In this document: positions 21,901 to 35,210 of the stretch, one piece after another
How the letters are laid out: each line of letters starts with the position of its first letter
How positions within the stretch are numbered: position 1 is the first letter of the stretch
DNA from: Ascarosepion bandense
Taxonomy: Eukaryota; Mollusca; Cephalopoda; Sepiida; Sepiidae
Length of the DNA stretch: 64,000 nt
Assembly: GCA_037127315.1 (NCBI GenBank)
Contig: JBBBDQ010000347.1
Span: 1,137,001-1,201,000, forward strand
Reading direction: 5' to 3'
Program-made: the position numbers and the translations under genes
Notes under the pieces: model-generated
What the model saw: only the letters and a program-made list of their open reading frames with translations
Told to the model about the DNA's origin: nothing
Database searches by the model: none

Positions 21901-24180
21901 GATTCCATCCTAAATACACTCCCTTCGCATATGAGATTTTCTTCTTTCTTAACAATATGAAGAAACAAAATCAAACCCTCTGTTATTATTCTTTATGTTT
22001 CGTTAGTCTTCAAATCATCACTCTCAGAACCAACACCTTCCCATTCTATCGTGCTTTCCAATCGCTACTTAACTGGTGTCCGGCCTTTACCCGCCCAGTC
22101 ACCTTTCGCTTTTATCGCTCTTATTGCCGATGCAGCATAATAAGGCTTCGACTACACCGCTTCTCCTTCTTCAGGCCATTTCCTTTAATTTGCGTTTGAT
22201 GTCCGATTTTCGTTCCATTATTCAACTTGTGTTCGGTAGCAGCAGGTGATTTACTTCCTCAAATGTACGGTGGTCGATTGAAACGTAACCCACTGACCCG
22301 CCTATCTTGCGTCAGGTGTTAGAGTGGGAAAAATATTCGTTGAGAGGGCCAGCGTTTAAAAGCATGCGAATGTTAGAACTTAGAAACAAAATTCGGCAGA
22401 ACGTACTGCAAAGCATTGGGACTAATGCAGCCAAAACAGCGTTTTATCAAAATAAAAATTTTAAATAAGAGCCGGAGATACAATGCGATAATAATATATA
22501 AGTGAATAAATAACTCGAGTTCTAAATCAGAGAAAAAATTAAGAAAAACATTTGCATTAACATGGCTATTGAAATATGTGGTGCAAAAGGAAAGACAAAA
22601 TAGAAAATTCATGTTATATTAGAGGGGAGCTAAATTTCAGTTGACGGACATGTATCCGGAAAAGTTAGGTCGGTCCCTTAAATGAAAAACTTGAGATGTT
22701 AAAAAGTACCTGGTACTGATAAGAGGGGTATCCCTAAAAAAAAGTAAAATGCCATTTACATCAATAAAATGTAGCTAAACCCACTATTATTCAAAAATAA
22801 TTTTTTAATTGATTGCTTGTCCATGTATCAGTAATACTGTATTATTGATACAAGAATAAGCAGTCAAATACATTTATTTATTTATTTATTTATATCGGTT
22901 AAGCTTTCAATTTTTTATTTTTTTAATAATGAAATAAGTTTTCAGTTATTTATTAAAATTATATGCCTCCCAAAACTTCCAGAAATCCCTAAAATCAACC
23001 TTTAATCAACATTTTTTATTTCATAGAATGACATGCATTTTTTTAAATGTTTAAATAAGAAATTTATTAAAACATTTATATAAATAAATATTTTTCTGGT
23101 TAGGTCATTTTTGTAAATTAAATTAAATAATAGCGTTTTAATAATAAATAAAATATTTAATTTTATGTAAAATATTGGGGTTTTAATATTTCTTTGGTAA
23201 TAAATTAATTATTCTGAAAAAAATTGTCTTCTTTTAAATTTAGTAGAATTATCATTTAAATGATTTTTTTAAATGAATTATATGTAGAAAACTTTGAGTG
23301 AAATCATAAAATGAAAAGTAATTGTAAATAACTAAGAATCACAGAAAACGTTATACAAGAAAGATTATTGACATATTTTGAAATTACTGAAAAGTAAAAA
23401 ATGTTATAATTTATTTTTATTCAACAAACATGGATTTTTTATGAGAACATATATGATTTACAACACCACTTCCTGCGACCTCACCAATAGTAACTAAATG
23501 TAGATTAAAAGTAAAGAATATATAAAAATAAACATTTTTTATTGACACTTACACTTGACATATTCTGAGATGAATTATAAAAGTAAATATGAAAATTTTA
23601 AAGTGAATATTTTCGATTAAGTACTTGTCTTAAACTTTTATTTTACTAATGGAATACACAAACTGGAGACTTAAAATCTGTTTTAATTTTGACTCAATTT
23701 GTTTCATTACAATGGTAGCTGTGCCAACCTAGAGAATACATAAATGTGATGAATGTGCTGTAAAAGAAACATTGTCGATCAGTGAAGATATTTGATGTAG
23801 CAACAGATCCATGTTTTTCAAGCAAGAAAAAGTCATAATTAAATCTTATTTCTAGTTCTAAGAGGTTTAATCAAGAAAACATTTAGACGTTTTGTTTTTT
23901 GTATGAAAACATTGAAAATTCATAAAATAATCAACCATCCACAATCTAAAAGATGGCTAAAACAATATCGAATTCAACGTGGACAAACTGTGAGTAAAAT
24001 TATTTTTTTAATTAAAAATAAAAAATGTAACAATTTTGAAAGAAAAAAAACATAAATCAAGTTCACTAAGTGACCAAATTAATAAATAGATAAAATAAGG
24101 CTATAACAAAATGTAAGAAATATTTTTAAAAATCATCTTGCCATTTTGCTTAAACATTCGTCTGCAAACACCAAATATGA
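21900..24180. other. No gene seen
   Basis: 21.95-22.35 kb has mixed composition with no recognised motif; after that the sequence is extremely AT-rich. A TTTA run lies near 22868-22895. I see no gene. Confidence 0.45.
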
Positions 24181-27100
24181 ATGATTTGGTTTCTTATTGT
24201 TTATTGGTTCAACAATAATATGGATATTAATCAATTTGTGTGTGATACGCCTAGATGTAAGTATATTTTGAAAGGGTTAGCTTTCAATCAGCATAATATC
24301 GATGTCCAACTTCAACGATGTAGAAGATTAGCTGAGAAGAACCAGTTACAGATGATCAAACAAAAAAGGTTGCGAAACCTGAACAAACATTACTGTAATT
24401 CTTTCAACCCAAAACCAAAGAATCAAAAGTATTTGCCCAAAATATTGAAGTTTTTGAGGATATTGCTTTCGAAAATCAAACTTTTCATGAAATTGATATT
24501 GCTACGGAGGATGATTCGTCTATAATTTTTAAACTTCTAAAACATTTAATTGAATAACCCTGTAAACAATCTGTAGTTAAACTAAATCAGGATAGAAAAA
24601 TTGACAGAAGCTCTCAAGTGAAATTCTGTTTAGGATACACACCTAAAATACAAGAATGTTTATCTAGTTTTTCATTACAACTGTGAAATACCTCAGAGTT
24701 TGTTTTAGAAAATAGTGCCTGCATCACTACAAATGTGCCGCGGATAGTTTATAGTTTTTGATGGTTCGTCTAATATTAACAAAAATTCTGTTGATTTACA
24801 ATATTCCACTTCAGTGAAAAATATTGAGGAACGAGCAGCAATAAAAGATGTAAGTTTATTACGTATAAATAACAAACAGTTATATAATCAGTTGTGACAT
24901 AAAATTGAGAATTGCAAAAAGAAAAAATTATTAACCATTGAAAACTTTTACAAAAGAGAACCAATTCTAAAAATTGGCAAAATCCTCTCTTTCCATAAGC
25001 GATTTCTTGTAAGTGTTGCCAACAATGACATTTCAAGACCCCATTCATTAGCTAAACTTGCATTAGGGAATAAGAGAAGTGTTGAATACATTTTAGAGCA
25101 ATGTACACAAACCATCAATGGGCTCTAAAGAACAAGATGCACTGCAGATTATAAAGAAGTGGCATTTTAGTTCTAAAGTTTGGTGGACCTTCATTACTGG
25201 ATAAAATGTTTCCTAGCACACCTGTTGCTTACCGAATGAATAAAGAGTGTCCTCTCATCGAGAGCGTCAAGGCAAATATTCATAAAGAGTTTTCTCTTCA
25301 AAATAAAATATTTTCTATTTCTATCAAATGTGATGAAACATACATTAATTCAAAGATCCGGTATGACACAAGAATTAATGAACCTGACGGGTTATGTTAC
25401 CAGGTCGCAAGACATTTTAATTCATTTGAAAATGCTGAGTTGATCTAACAGATGTTGGCTTCAGATAATGTCCATGTGCCAAAAAATTTTTTGTTGCTGG
25501 AATGGCAGTATGTCCGGATCCTTTTAATATAATCCTTATCTGTCCTTCTTGCTCAAAGTAAGACTTCTCTGTCATGGTTTCATTATATACGGAAATTTCT
25601 CAAGGTTTAATGGAGAAAAATGGAGCTCCACCATTCAACTTTTCTACTGATGGTGATGGAACAAGAAGACCGGCAATCAACTCTCTGATGAATTTGAAAT
25701 TGGTTTTATGAGAAATAATTGGCATGTTGCCACTAGTGAGTTTAATAGTGGGTGAATTTGATAAAGCATCAAATTTTGATGTTAAACATTTAGTAAAACG
25801 ATGTTGGACATTTATTATTAAAGGTACTATGAAAATTCAGGGGGTAACATTGCTAAAAGCGGATATATAGAAACTACTTGAGCCTTCAAGTATGGATTCT
25901 CATGATCTAGAGAATATCATTTAAACAAAGACAAACAAAATGTTCCCACAGCTACTGCATGTTTATTGAAATATTTGGATGCGATTACAACAGAAAAAAA
26001 TCAATTTCATCTCATGGAAACTTTATCGAATCAAAAACAACTTAAAGCTTCTTGCTGCAGTTTATGAAGGACTTCTTTCCTTATATTCATATGTTGACTT
26101 ACCTCTTTCTAAACAAATTCAAATTATTTCAAACCTGCATATTCACTGTTATTCTTATTCAGACTTCCAAACACAAATATTCTTTCATCTCAATTATACC
26201 ATGATATACAATCTACATTCATAGATACAGTGTTTACATAAGTTGGCCTGGTTTTTCTTTATATCTTGTTCTTAATGGAACGGATAGCGTTGGACGGTGT
26301 TTTGGTGACTGTCATTTAATATATAAGCACAAAACGTTTGATGCACTCGATTTGGTCTATTGTTCCAATGCTATTTGCAGATGTGACAATATTCTAATCC
26401 GGCAGCCCAAATTGGTTAAAATGGGACGAATCTTTAGACGTCTTGCTCTTGCCTATTCAAACATCAAAGACTGGACTGACGCTCTTGTTATCGGCAATGT
26501 GAATTTGGTAAAGGACTGGAAAATAGGACTCCTTGAATTTCAGAGAGTTGCGGTCGAAATTGATATTGATTTTCAAATAAATACACTGAAAACATAATGA
26601 GTGACCCTAAAAATACCAAATCAAAGGCTAGTTGGTGTAGGTTTAGCTGAAAATAATTGATTAGAAGAAGAGAGATTATAACAAATATAACTGATCATAA
26701 TGTGCATGTTGAAGATGGGACAGATTTGTTTGCTGATCTTATAGCTACAATAGCCCCCCCCCCTAGGATTGTATGGGTGAAATCGATGGTGAATTGGATT
26801 ATAAATCTACTCTACTAAAGAAGTTAACACCATCAATATCTTTATCGAGAGATCGGGTTAGACGGGTAAAGGATCTGACGACATTTCATGACCAAAATGC
26901 TTATGTCGATTTAGATAACAGTATATCTGTTGGTGATTCAATTGTTTGAATTCCAATGATGCCTCCATAGTTAGAGAAATCTGTAAGATCTCTAGTGGTG
27001 AAAGTAAACTTCAATTTCCATCGCAAGAAGAATTAGAGCAATCTCATATAATGCTTGATGTCCAAATGTTACAAGTAAAAGAAATTGATGACTGTTTATT

Positions 27101-27410
27101 TTGGGATGGAAATTTCACCGGATCTCCTATTAAAGTGGTATGTATTGATTGCATAACTATTGAATCTGAAATATACATGACACCCCAAGAAAACATGACC
27201 TGGCATTTTTTATTAAAGAGTTGGTGTCTGATAGTACTAATAATATATTCCATTTAACTGAAGATAAGACAGGTGATATAAAACAAAATGTACCATATCA
27301 AGTTTGTAAAAAGTATATTCTGCTTTCTCAAATGCGGATTCATATTTCATTCTATATTAAAAGTGGGGAAAATATTGCAAGAGAACTAATATATGGATTT
27401 TGAGGAGGAG
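24181..27410 (+). pseudogene. Decayed intronless coding region of unknown (transposon-like) family
   Basis: Coding-like patches run in one direction for 3.2 kb, broken by stops and frameshifts. Near the start is a Cys/His-rich block, 'CDTPRCKYILKGLAFNQH' (24260-24310). Next come 'VKFCLGYTPKIQECLSSFSL' (about 24620) and 'FSISIKCDETYINSKIRYD' (25310-25370), where an acidic pair sits in a transposase-like setting. Then follow 'FNFSTDGDGTRRPAINSLM' (25640), 'DVKHLVKRCWTFIIKGTMKI' (25780), 'YEGLLSLYSYVDLP' (26070) and 'LVLNGTDSVGRCFGDC' with 'CSNAICRCDNILIRQP' (26270-26410). 'LSRDRVRRVKDLTTFHDQN' lies near 26850. The single direction and lack of introns suggest a mobile element or retrocopy. I do not recognise the family; no terminal repeats were identified. 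Confidence 0.6.
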
Positions 27411-27419
27411 ATGTGTGTG

Positions 27420-28330
27420 CAATACCATTAAAGCAAACACCTCAAAAAGAAAAAATATTATTGTCCCCAAAGTCAATATTGGTACTTTTATACTTATAAA
27501 AATATTCCTATAAAAGCTATAAAAAAAACCATGTACCAATAAAATTATTAAGTGTTCCAGATGTAATATATACATATGGAGCTACAATCTTCAAGCTTAT
27601 TACAGTATAAATCACAAAAAATGAAACAGCGCCAGTACATATTCAAATGAAGAAATGAACTTAATTAAAAGAATGAACATCAAGCAACAGTGTTTATGAT
27701 GGCATTTTTAACATTAAGTGATGAAACCATTACATTTTCTATTTCTACACTTGGCAAAAATTATTGCTTTACATTAATCAATTGTCTGTTCAGCAATAAT
27801 TAAGATTAATTAGAATATAAATGAATATTGTCACAGTGATAATTTTATGGTTCGCCAAATTTTCTTTGTCTTCTAAATTTTGACAAATATTTCAAATGTT
27901 GTCATGAAGAATATAAGCTTAAATAGTTACATTCACGGGAAATTGTAATTTCTCATTTGTACTGAGTTATATGGATGCTACTGGTATTGATGCTTTAAGT
28001 ATTTTGTGTACATTTTTTGAGCAAATGTATATGCTGATTATAACTATAAATGTATTATATTCAAGACGTTCTCCATTTTGTGCATTAAAAACACAAAGCT
28101 CAACAAGCATGATCTCATTTAAAAATAATTTATGCTAAATTACATGTTAAACCAAGGATCATTTGACATAGTGTAATGTTTAAAAACAATATTTAATATA
28201 ATGTTTCTTTTTTATTTGTGTTTAAATTAATTTTTTCAGACTGTTTGGTTGAAAAATAGAAATCATGATTGATATTTTGAGGAAATCTTATTGCTTGATA
28301 GATTTTATATTATTCATTATCTTTACTAGT
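27420..28330. other. No gene seen; AT-rich
   Basis: AT-rich sequence downstream of the decayed coding region. No repeat unit was recognised. Confidence 0.45.
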
Positions 28331-28335
28331 GGTAG

Positions 28336-28768
28336 TGTAATATAACAATCTGGCCCCACCCGAGGAAGGCTGATGCAAGCGAGGGTGTTTCCGGTCGTTG
28401 AAAGGAACGGATGTCGTTTTGACCTTATTTCCGGCAGCAGCGGAAATAACTACAGAGACAAACAGAACAGGTGTCTCTGAGAATTACGTGAGCGTGCATG
28501 GGCGAGGCAAAACCGGAAGAAAAAGTCCCGGTTCTGGAAGATTATAAAAAGACCTCGGCGCACGGATTCGCCAGTAGTAGTAGTAGAGTAGCAGAGAACG
28601 GTCGGTGAAGAGAGAGACACAACAGATAAGACTACACTCCCGTCAACCCATTAGAAGCGCGCTCTCTCAATTCTCTGTTCCCTATGCTACACGGTTCATC
28701 GTCATTAATAAAAATATAACTATATATTTTTATATGTATGCGTGTTTGTTGTTTGTCGATATATAACA
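28336..28768 (+). mobile_element. Solo LTR (LTR retrotransposon)
   Basis: A 433-bp block begins TGTAATATAAC and ends ATATATAACA, so the ends are TG...CA with short inverted similarity. It is far more GC-rich than its flanks. It holds a TATA-like ATTATAAAAAG near 28540 and AATAAAAATATAA (poly-A signal type) near 28707, in the order promoter then polyadenylation expected of an LTR. Flanks GTAG/GTAT form an imperfect 4-bp target duplication. No internal coding region is present. Confidence 0.72.
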
Positions 28769-28992
28769 GTATGGTTAGGTATAACTAAGTGATGTTGTAA
28801 CTTAAAGATAATATCTATTTTTCAACATGAACTTTATAAAAGCTTGGTACCATTAACATGTTTCAAAATACATTTAGTTATGGGGGGGGTCTATCTCAAT
28901 AACACTAAAAAGTACTGTGTACCTTTTAGTGTAAAGACACCCATGCAACACCATATACGTACCTTGCTAGTATAGATATATATTGTAATATT

Positions 28993-29335
28993 GGAGTAGA
29001 TAGACTGAACTATCGCCCGGTTCATACATTTATTGAACAAGTGTATAGGCTCATCCCTTGTTCCCTGTTTAGGGTGTGATTTCCGGCTTTCTCTTTTCCT
29101 AACCTTTCACTTTTTTTAAATTATTTTTTTCTCTTTCAATTGAAGTAGATAGACTAAACTATCGAACGATTCACACTCCACCCACGTCTATTGAACAGGT
29201 GTAGAGGCTCATCCCTTCTTCCCTGTTTAGGACGTGGTTTCCGGCTTTCTCTTTTCCAATCTATTCACTCTTATGTAGCCCCCTACACACCAGTGGCCTT
29301 ACCGCCTTGCTCGGGGCGATATGATTAAAAAAAAA
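28993..29335 (+). repeat. 149-bp tandem duplication ending in a LINE-J tail
   Basis: Two units start 'gagtagatagactgaactat' (28993) and 'gaagtagatagactaaacta' (29142). Both contain 'ggctcatccctt.ttccctgtttagg' and 'tttccggctttctctttt'. The second continues into the conserved LINE-J 3' tail (29272-29335: 'tagccccctacacaccagtgg', 'cttgctcggggcga', 'atgattaaaaaa'). Confidence 0.7.
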
Positions 29336-29339
29336 TATT

Positions 29340-30180
29340 ACTGATCCAAATGTATGTAGTTTCAGAATATATGTGGCTAAAGGGGTCTATTTTCAAATAA
29401 TAAAGATTAATGGGTATTTATCGTAAAAAAACATCGAAGTAACACCATATACTCATTCTGGTATACACATACATTATGCATATTATTACAGATCCAAATT
29501 CCCAAAATCATGTAGTATCAGAAAAGAGGCCTGTCTCCAAATCCTTAGAAGTTAAAAGATACTGTTTGGGATAAGACACCCTGGAAATGCAATGGTTCCA
29601 TTAATATATACATGGTATGATAGGGGGTATAAAAGGCAGTCCGAGACCATGGGAGTTCCTAGTACTAATTGGTGGGGGTCCCCTCAAGAAGACATTTAGC
29701 CTAAAACCATATTGTACTAAGTGAAGGTAGAGTGGTGCTAACACCAACAAAATGGCCAAAATTGTCATTAGTACCCATACATTTGTACCACTTGTGGGAT
29801 GCCTCCCCCCGGTTATATGGGAAATACGAAATCGGATAAAGTAAAGTGGAACTAAATAGAGAAATAATTTTTAAAAATTAAAGAAATTGTTATTGACTTT
29901 TAAGATAAATTGAAACAGAAAAACAAGTAATGAAAAATATTTAAAACACGGACAAGAAGGGACGATATCGTAATTTACAAAAAACAAATTAAGTTTTGAT
30001 AAATATAACGTCTAAATTCATGAATAGTGAAATTAAAAAAAATCATTAAAATGCTATATATATATATATATATAAATACAACTTAAAAATAAAAACCTGT
30101 GACGAAAAAAAACCCAGTAATATGTAAAATGTAGATATCAGAATTAGCTTTGAAATAAAATGCAAGAGACATAAAAAAAT
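29340..30180. other. No gene seen
   Basis: AT-rich. Phrases such as 'aagacaccctgg' near 29573 resemble 'aaagacaccca' near 28935 and may mark a diffuse old repeat. A (TA)n lies at 30055-30074. Confidence 0.4.
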
Positions 30181-30425
30181 CAGTATATACATTATTCGGA
30201 TAAATGACCTCATATTTGTTGCCATTGTATGCCGTTTCGGCCGTTGTACGACCCGCCCTTCTTCAGGTGCTAGGAATTTCGAACTGGACCGTTTATTACA
30301 ATCATTGGGGTATATGATTTTCATTCCTTGCGTAGTAGAGCCTCTTCCGGTAGTCATGAGTTATCTCCCTGTAACCTGGTATTGAACTCTTTTGGTCAAG
30401 TCACAGGAACTAACCAACGTCTATA
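30180..30425 (-). mobile_element. Hammerhead/PLE-type repeat, single copy
   Basis: Same family as the palindrome at 2.6-3.0 kb. On the minus strand it contains 'ctgaagaagggcg..acggccgaaacg' (hammerhead-like CTGANGA and GAAA) at about 30228-30268, and the shared 'cattggggtatat' and 'gtcatgagttatctccc' blocks. Its outer part (30360-30415, 'tcaagtcacaggaactaacc') recurs inverted at about 61515-61560. Confidence 0.68.
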
Positions 30426-30429
30426 TTCA

Positions 30430-32335
30430 CTGGACCATGTGCCCTTGAAAAATCATCTTTAAATGCCAAAGAAGAAAAGATAAATTAATTTAAAATATTA
30501 ATAATGATAAATACCGTAATTAAATTGCAAAAAAATGAAATCACAAACGTAACTTTTATACACAAAATACACAGATGTAAAGAAAATTGAAATCACAAAA
30601 GAAATTTAAAAACAACTTTAAAATCACAATCAAAAAATAATAAAAAATAACTTTAAATATAAATAAGGAGAAATAACATAATTCTACCGCCAAAAATGGA
30701 AAAAAGAATTGTTTTATTTTCAGAATGCATAGTGTTAAAAAAATTAACCCAGAAGAGAAACATAATCAATAATATTAAAATACTAAACAGTTTACGATAT
30801 GAAAAGCAGAAAAACATATTTCAATTGTATAAAAAAGCATACTTTATAATATAGGCGGTATTAAACTGATTTGAAAATATGCGAAGTGAGATGAAATCAT
30901 AATTTAAAATACCTAAAAAAAGTGAAAATTAAGCTGACAATGTTAGAAATAAGAAATGAAAATAAAATCATTGAAAAAAAAAAGAAGAAATGTTCTCTAT
31001 TAATTGCAAGAGATAGTAAACGTAATTATATAAGAAAAAATATTACATCCTTTTAATTTAAATAAATAGAAATATAAAACAATTTAAAATACAAAAAAAT
31101 ACAAGACTTTTCAATGCAAAAAGGAGAACTTAAATATACCTAAAATGTAAACAAACTAAGACATAAACTAATTTTAGAATAGATAAAATTAATTTATAAC
31201 ACAAATATGTAACAAACTCCTAGTTTAAAAATTGAAATAATAAATGGAAGATAAAAGAAATTTTCGAACGTAAAATTTGAAAAAAAAATGAATGCAAGAT
31301 AAAAAAATAATACTGAATGCAAAATTTGGAATAGGAAAATGGCTTTACAATAAAAAAAAAGCGATATTGTAAAATAATTTTAAGATAAAAAATAATTAGG
31401 CTGATTAAATATAAATTTAAAATACCTCGGCAGGAGTTATTATATTAAGTTTAGAATACAAAAATTCAAAAGTGATTAGAAAGCGAAAATAGTTTTTAAA
31501 TGGTTAAAATGAAGGGAACCACTATGATAATAATTTAAAACTGAACATAACTGTCATAATAAGAACTATGAAATAATAAAACGTTTCTCAAGTGTAATCC
31601 GTATAGAATAAAATTAATAAAGCTGGCAAAGAATACAAAGAATCAATTCTATGTCTGTTTATTCGTGCTAACTCATTTATCTTTCATCTTATTTCTGTTG
31701 CTTTTTATCGTAACCGTCAAATTGTTTCACATTATGCGTGTCTTTCCTTTCACTTTGAATTATTGACTGAAAAGGTAAAAATTCATAAAAATATATTTTG
31801 TTTTTTTCATGTCTGTTTAATCGTTGTCTTTGCTTGTATTTTCGAAATTAAAAACTCATAAAATTTAAATAAATAAAATTCAAATTGTTTTATACAGTAT
31901 ATGTTTTTCTCTTTAATTTGTATTGTCGAGTTATAATTTCTGCAGACATTAATGTATAAAATATAAAACGAAACCAAAATAATAACCGCGATAACAGGAA
32001 ACAAGAGGACATATTTTGGTTTAATGCCGTGTAATCATACAAAACTGATTATATTCCTTTAGTCATAATATATATCGTGGTTCAAATGATGGTCGTTTAG
32101 TACTTTCATTTCATACAGTGATGAAAGTGGCCAATCTGTTAGTCGGTTTACAACAGCCAAACTGAGCAGTTGTTTTTCAGTCTTCGCCACCAAACCCGAG
32201 CTGATGCTAAATTTGCAACCTCCCACAAATGTCACAGCTTATAAATACATGGCGCCGTTTTATTTTTAGGAATATTTATTCCCAAGATAAAAAAAGAAAC
32301 TCCAGCTTGCAGTCCTCAATTTGGTAAATTGATGT
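30430..32335. other. No gene seen; A-rich
   Basis: Strongly A-rich on the plus strand, without gene or repeat unit. Confidence 0.45.
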
Positions 32336-32341
32336 AATGGT

Positions 32342-32675
32342 TGTTGTGGGATCTCCCTTATTATATATACAAGAATGAACTAGACTGATGTGTACATATA
32401 ATCCTGCCTATATAGAGAATGGCGTTTGTAGAGTTGCCTAGTTAGTTAGTAAGTTGGTGCAGAGTTAGATGGAGTTGTCTGGATATAGACTCATTACCCG
32501 GACATAGTATTTCATTTCAAGATTGTATATATTTATTTCTACTAATAGTATTCCTGAATTGACTAACCCTTGTTCCAGTTTGTATATCTAGTTCTATATA
32601 ACTTACATTTTCAATCTTCATATCTGTTTTTGTTATTTATCATTTTGTGTGGTTTCTCACCCAGAATCAACAACA
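32342..32675 (+). mobile_element. LTR-like element, related to the 37.5-kb solo LTR
   Basis: It begins TGTTGTGGGATCTCCC and ends AATCAACAACA. It shares with 37521-37839 the ordered blocks 'attacccggac', 'ttgtatatattt', 'agtattcctgaat' and 'ctgtatatct/tttgtatatct', and the end 'caacaca/cacaaca'. No convincing target duplication was seen, so the ends are less certain. Confidence 0.6.
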
Positions 32676-32935
32676 CTTGTCTCGCTAGAACCTGTTACCA
32701 GTGAGTAGTGAGTTTGATCCTCATTAGGTTTCTCATGCTTTCGATTTTGAGCCACATTTAAGAGCGCTTAGAAAATCAACTCAATTTGGTAAACTCCCAA
32801 AAAAGCCATCTCCAGTTGGCGGAATAACTCTTCGCTTGGGATATAGCAAATAAACCCGCCTCGTTTGAATCTGAAGTCAGAAACACAGAATAAATTCTAT
32901 ATTATATATAAAACTATCTTTTTCTGCTCTTTTTA

Positions 32936-33229
32936 CTGTGAGGGATACTGAGTGAGTGATAGTGAGTGAGTGAGTGAGTGATAGTGAGTGAGTTATAGTG
33001 AATGAGTGAGTGAGTGATAGTGAGTGAGTTATAGTGAATGAGTGAGTGAGTGATAGTGAGTGAATGAGTGAGAGTGAGTGAGAGATAGTGAGTGAGTGAA
33101 TGAGTGAGTGAATGATAGTGAGTGAGTAAGTGAGTGATAGTGAGTGAGAGATAGTGAGTGAGCGAGTGATAGTGAGTGAGTAACAGTGAGTGAGTGATAG
33201 TGAGTAATAGTGAGTGAGTGATAGTGAGT

Positions 33230-33280
<51 letters not shown>

Positions 33281-33281
33281 T
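32936..33281. repeat. Compound (GTGA)n / (GATA)n array
   Basis: AGTGAGTG units with frequent ATAG interruptions (32936-33222) run into a clean (GATA)n tract (33226-33281). The 164-codon minus frame is a by-product of the tetranucleotide repeat. Confidence 0.95.
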
Positions 33282-33289
33282 TGTGTATT

Positions 33290-35205
33290 TTATAGCGGTA
33301 TAAAAGGATATTTATATTTATTTTTTCTGTCAGCCATTCCGTTTTGTCCATGAAGTATGGTGTAATTATATAACAGATATAATAATAGTCCAAATGGGCG
33401 AAACGCAAAAGATTGAATAAACCATTCTTTTACGCACTCCATTTATATCCTTATTATCTTTTAGGAAAGGTTTTAATTCTCTGCAGAATACTTTTTCCTT
33501 AGTATCTGTAAATTTCCAGGCATTACAATCTTCACAGATACAGAATTCAAAATGTCCCTTCCTTTAGACTGATTACAACCAATGCCAAATCAGCCTGTCC
33601 TTCTGTTTAACCATTCTATTTATGGTTGAGGAAGAAAACTGACCTTAATGAAGGTTAATTTTAAAAGCGTGTTATTGTACTTAGTTCTTAATTTTGTTTT
33701 CACAGGATAAACAATATTTCCTTACAAATCGTTACCGAGTTTAGTGTTTAAGTTACTTTCGAAATTGGAAAGTTTATATTTTATTCCAGTGTTTATTGAA
33801 AGATTTATCGCTATCAAAGAATTACGTACCGTTATAGAAAAAGAATGTGTAAATTTCATTTATAAAATGTTTTATAATTGCAACACCTGCCTAATTTTCA
33901 ATTAATCAAAGAAAAATAAACAAAAATTATGAATAATATAAAAATATGTACACCTCATGTAGGTAAAGGGATATTAAATAAAGTATATACAAGTGTCCAA
34001 CAATGGAAACTGTTTCACTAAAAAATGACAAAACCTAAATTCATATGAATAAAAAAACTCACATGAATTCACGCTTTGTTTTTTTTTTTCAGTAAAAAAA
34101 AAAAAAAAAAAAACAGAAAGGAATAAATATATTGATTTTGCTCAACAGTAGTAATAAATATATTTTCTTTTTGAATGTTGTCTGGGAATAAATTTCGATG
34201 TGTCTTCACCGACATAAACTTTTACCATTAACTTTTTTAGATTCACTGTTGGAATCTCCGACCCTTTTCGTTTGTTACTCTAAAATTAATTAGTTATGTA
34301 TTTTATCCAACAGGTTTCATTTTTTGAAAAATAAAGTAAACGTTTTCTTTATTCCACATAATTTTTTTTTCTAAGTTACTGGAGTTCATCGAACATTTAG
34401 TGTTTATTCCCGTGGAAGAAACTATATTTAAAACATGTAGGCAATTAATACTGTGTCGTTCTGTTTATTTTTTCTTATTTCAAATTTAAGTTTGAAATTA
34501 TATTACAATAGTGTAATGTTCACAGTTGTTCTCACGAGATTATAATATTAATTCTATGTTTGTTTTTCTGTCTTTCTTCTTAGTTTGATGTAAACTAGTT
34601 CATGTCTTGATTTTCATTATTTAAATTAATTAAAAAAATAAATTTCCCTCTGCTAATTTTCATTTCTCTGGGAAATAATATTGTGATATTTGCCTTCATA
34701 TTTACAATGTATTCAAGATCTGTTTTTAAACGTATGAACATTTTGAAATTTCAGGTTTCCATGAAAGAAAGAGAATATTTAAAATCTCAGAGTTCTCTAA
34801 ACACTTCTTTCTCATTACATGTCATACTCATTTTAGCTATCTTTTCCTCCTGTTAGGTATTAGGTCTTCTTTTTGTGTCCAACATCTCCAAAACCTCGTC
34901 ATTACTCGCGTTTTCTGTCCATGCTATCCTTTGCATCAAGCCTTTCCTCCATCTTTGACAGCTTTTAAAAGTCCCTAGACATTTCATGAAAATTTTTAAG
35001 AGTGATTTATCTTCTAAACTTGTAGCATGGCTTACTGATTACTAACTTTTAGACCTACAATATATAGGCTTTTTTATCGAAGCCATAACTTAAATGACAT
35101 TATCATTGATATATCAAAAATTGACAGGAAAAAAGAAAAAGTAAAAGTATCGGCTTATTAGAAGCATGTTCATAACCATGAAACTATAATATGTATTTAT
35201 GTTAT
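33290..35205. other. No gene seen
   Basis: AT-rich with a T11/A20 homopolymer pair at 34079-34112. No gene or known repeat was found. Confidence 0.45.
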
Positions 35206-35210
35206 TTTTT

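Noticed and set aside
22680..28945. Terminal direct repeats around the decayed coding region ('aaaagtacc..gtac' near 22706 and 28900)
   Set aside because: Similarity is short and AT-rich; not enough to claim element ends.
32914..33408. 164-codon ORF rich in 'SLTITHSL'
   Set aside because: Frame through (GTGA)n and (GATA)n simple repeats.
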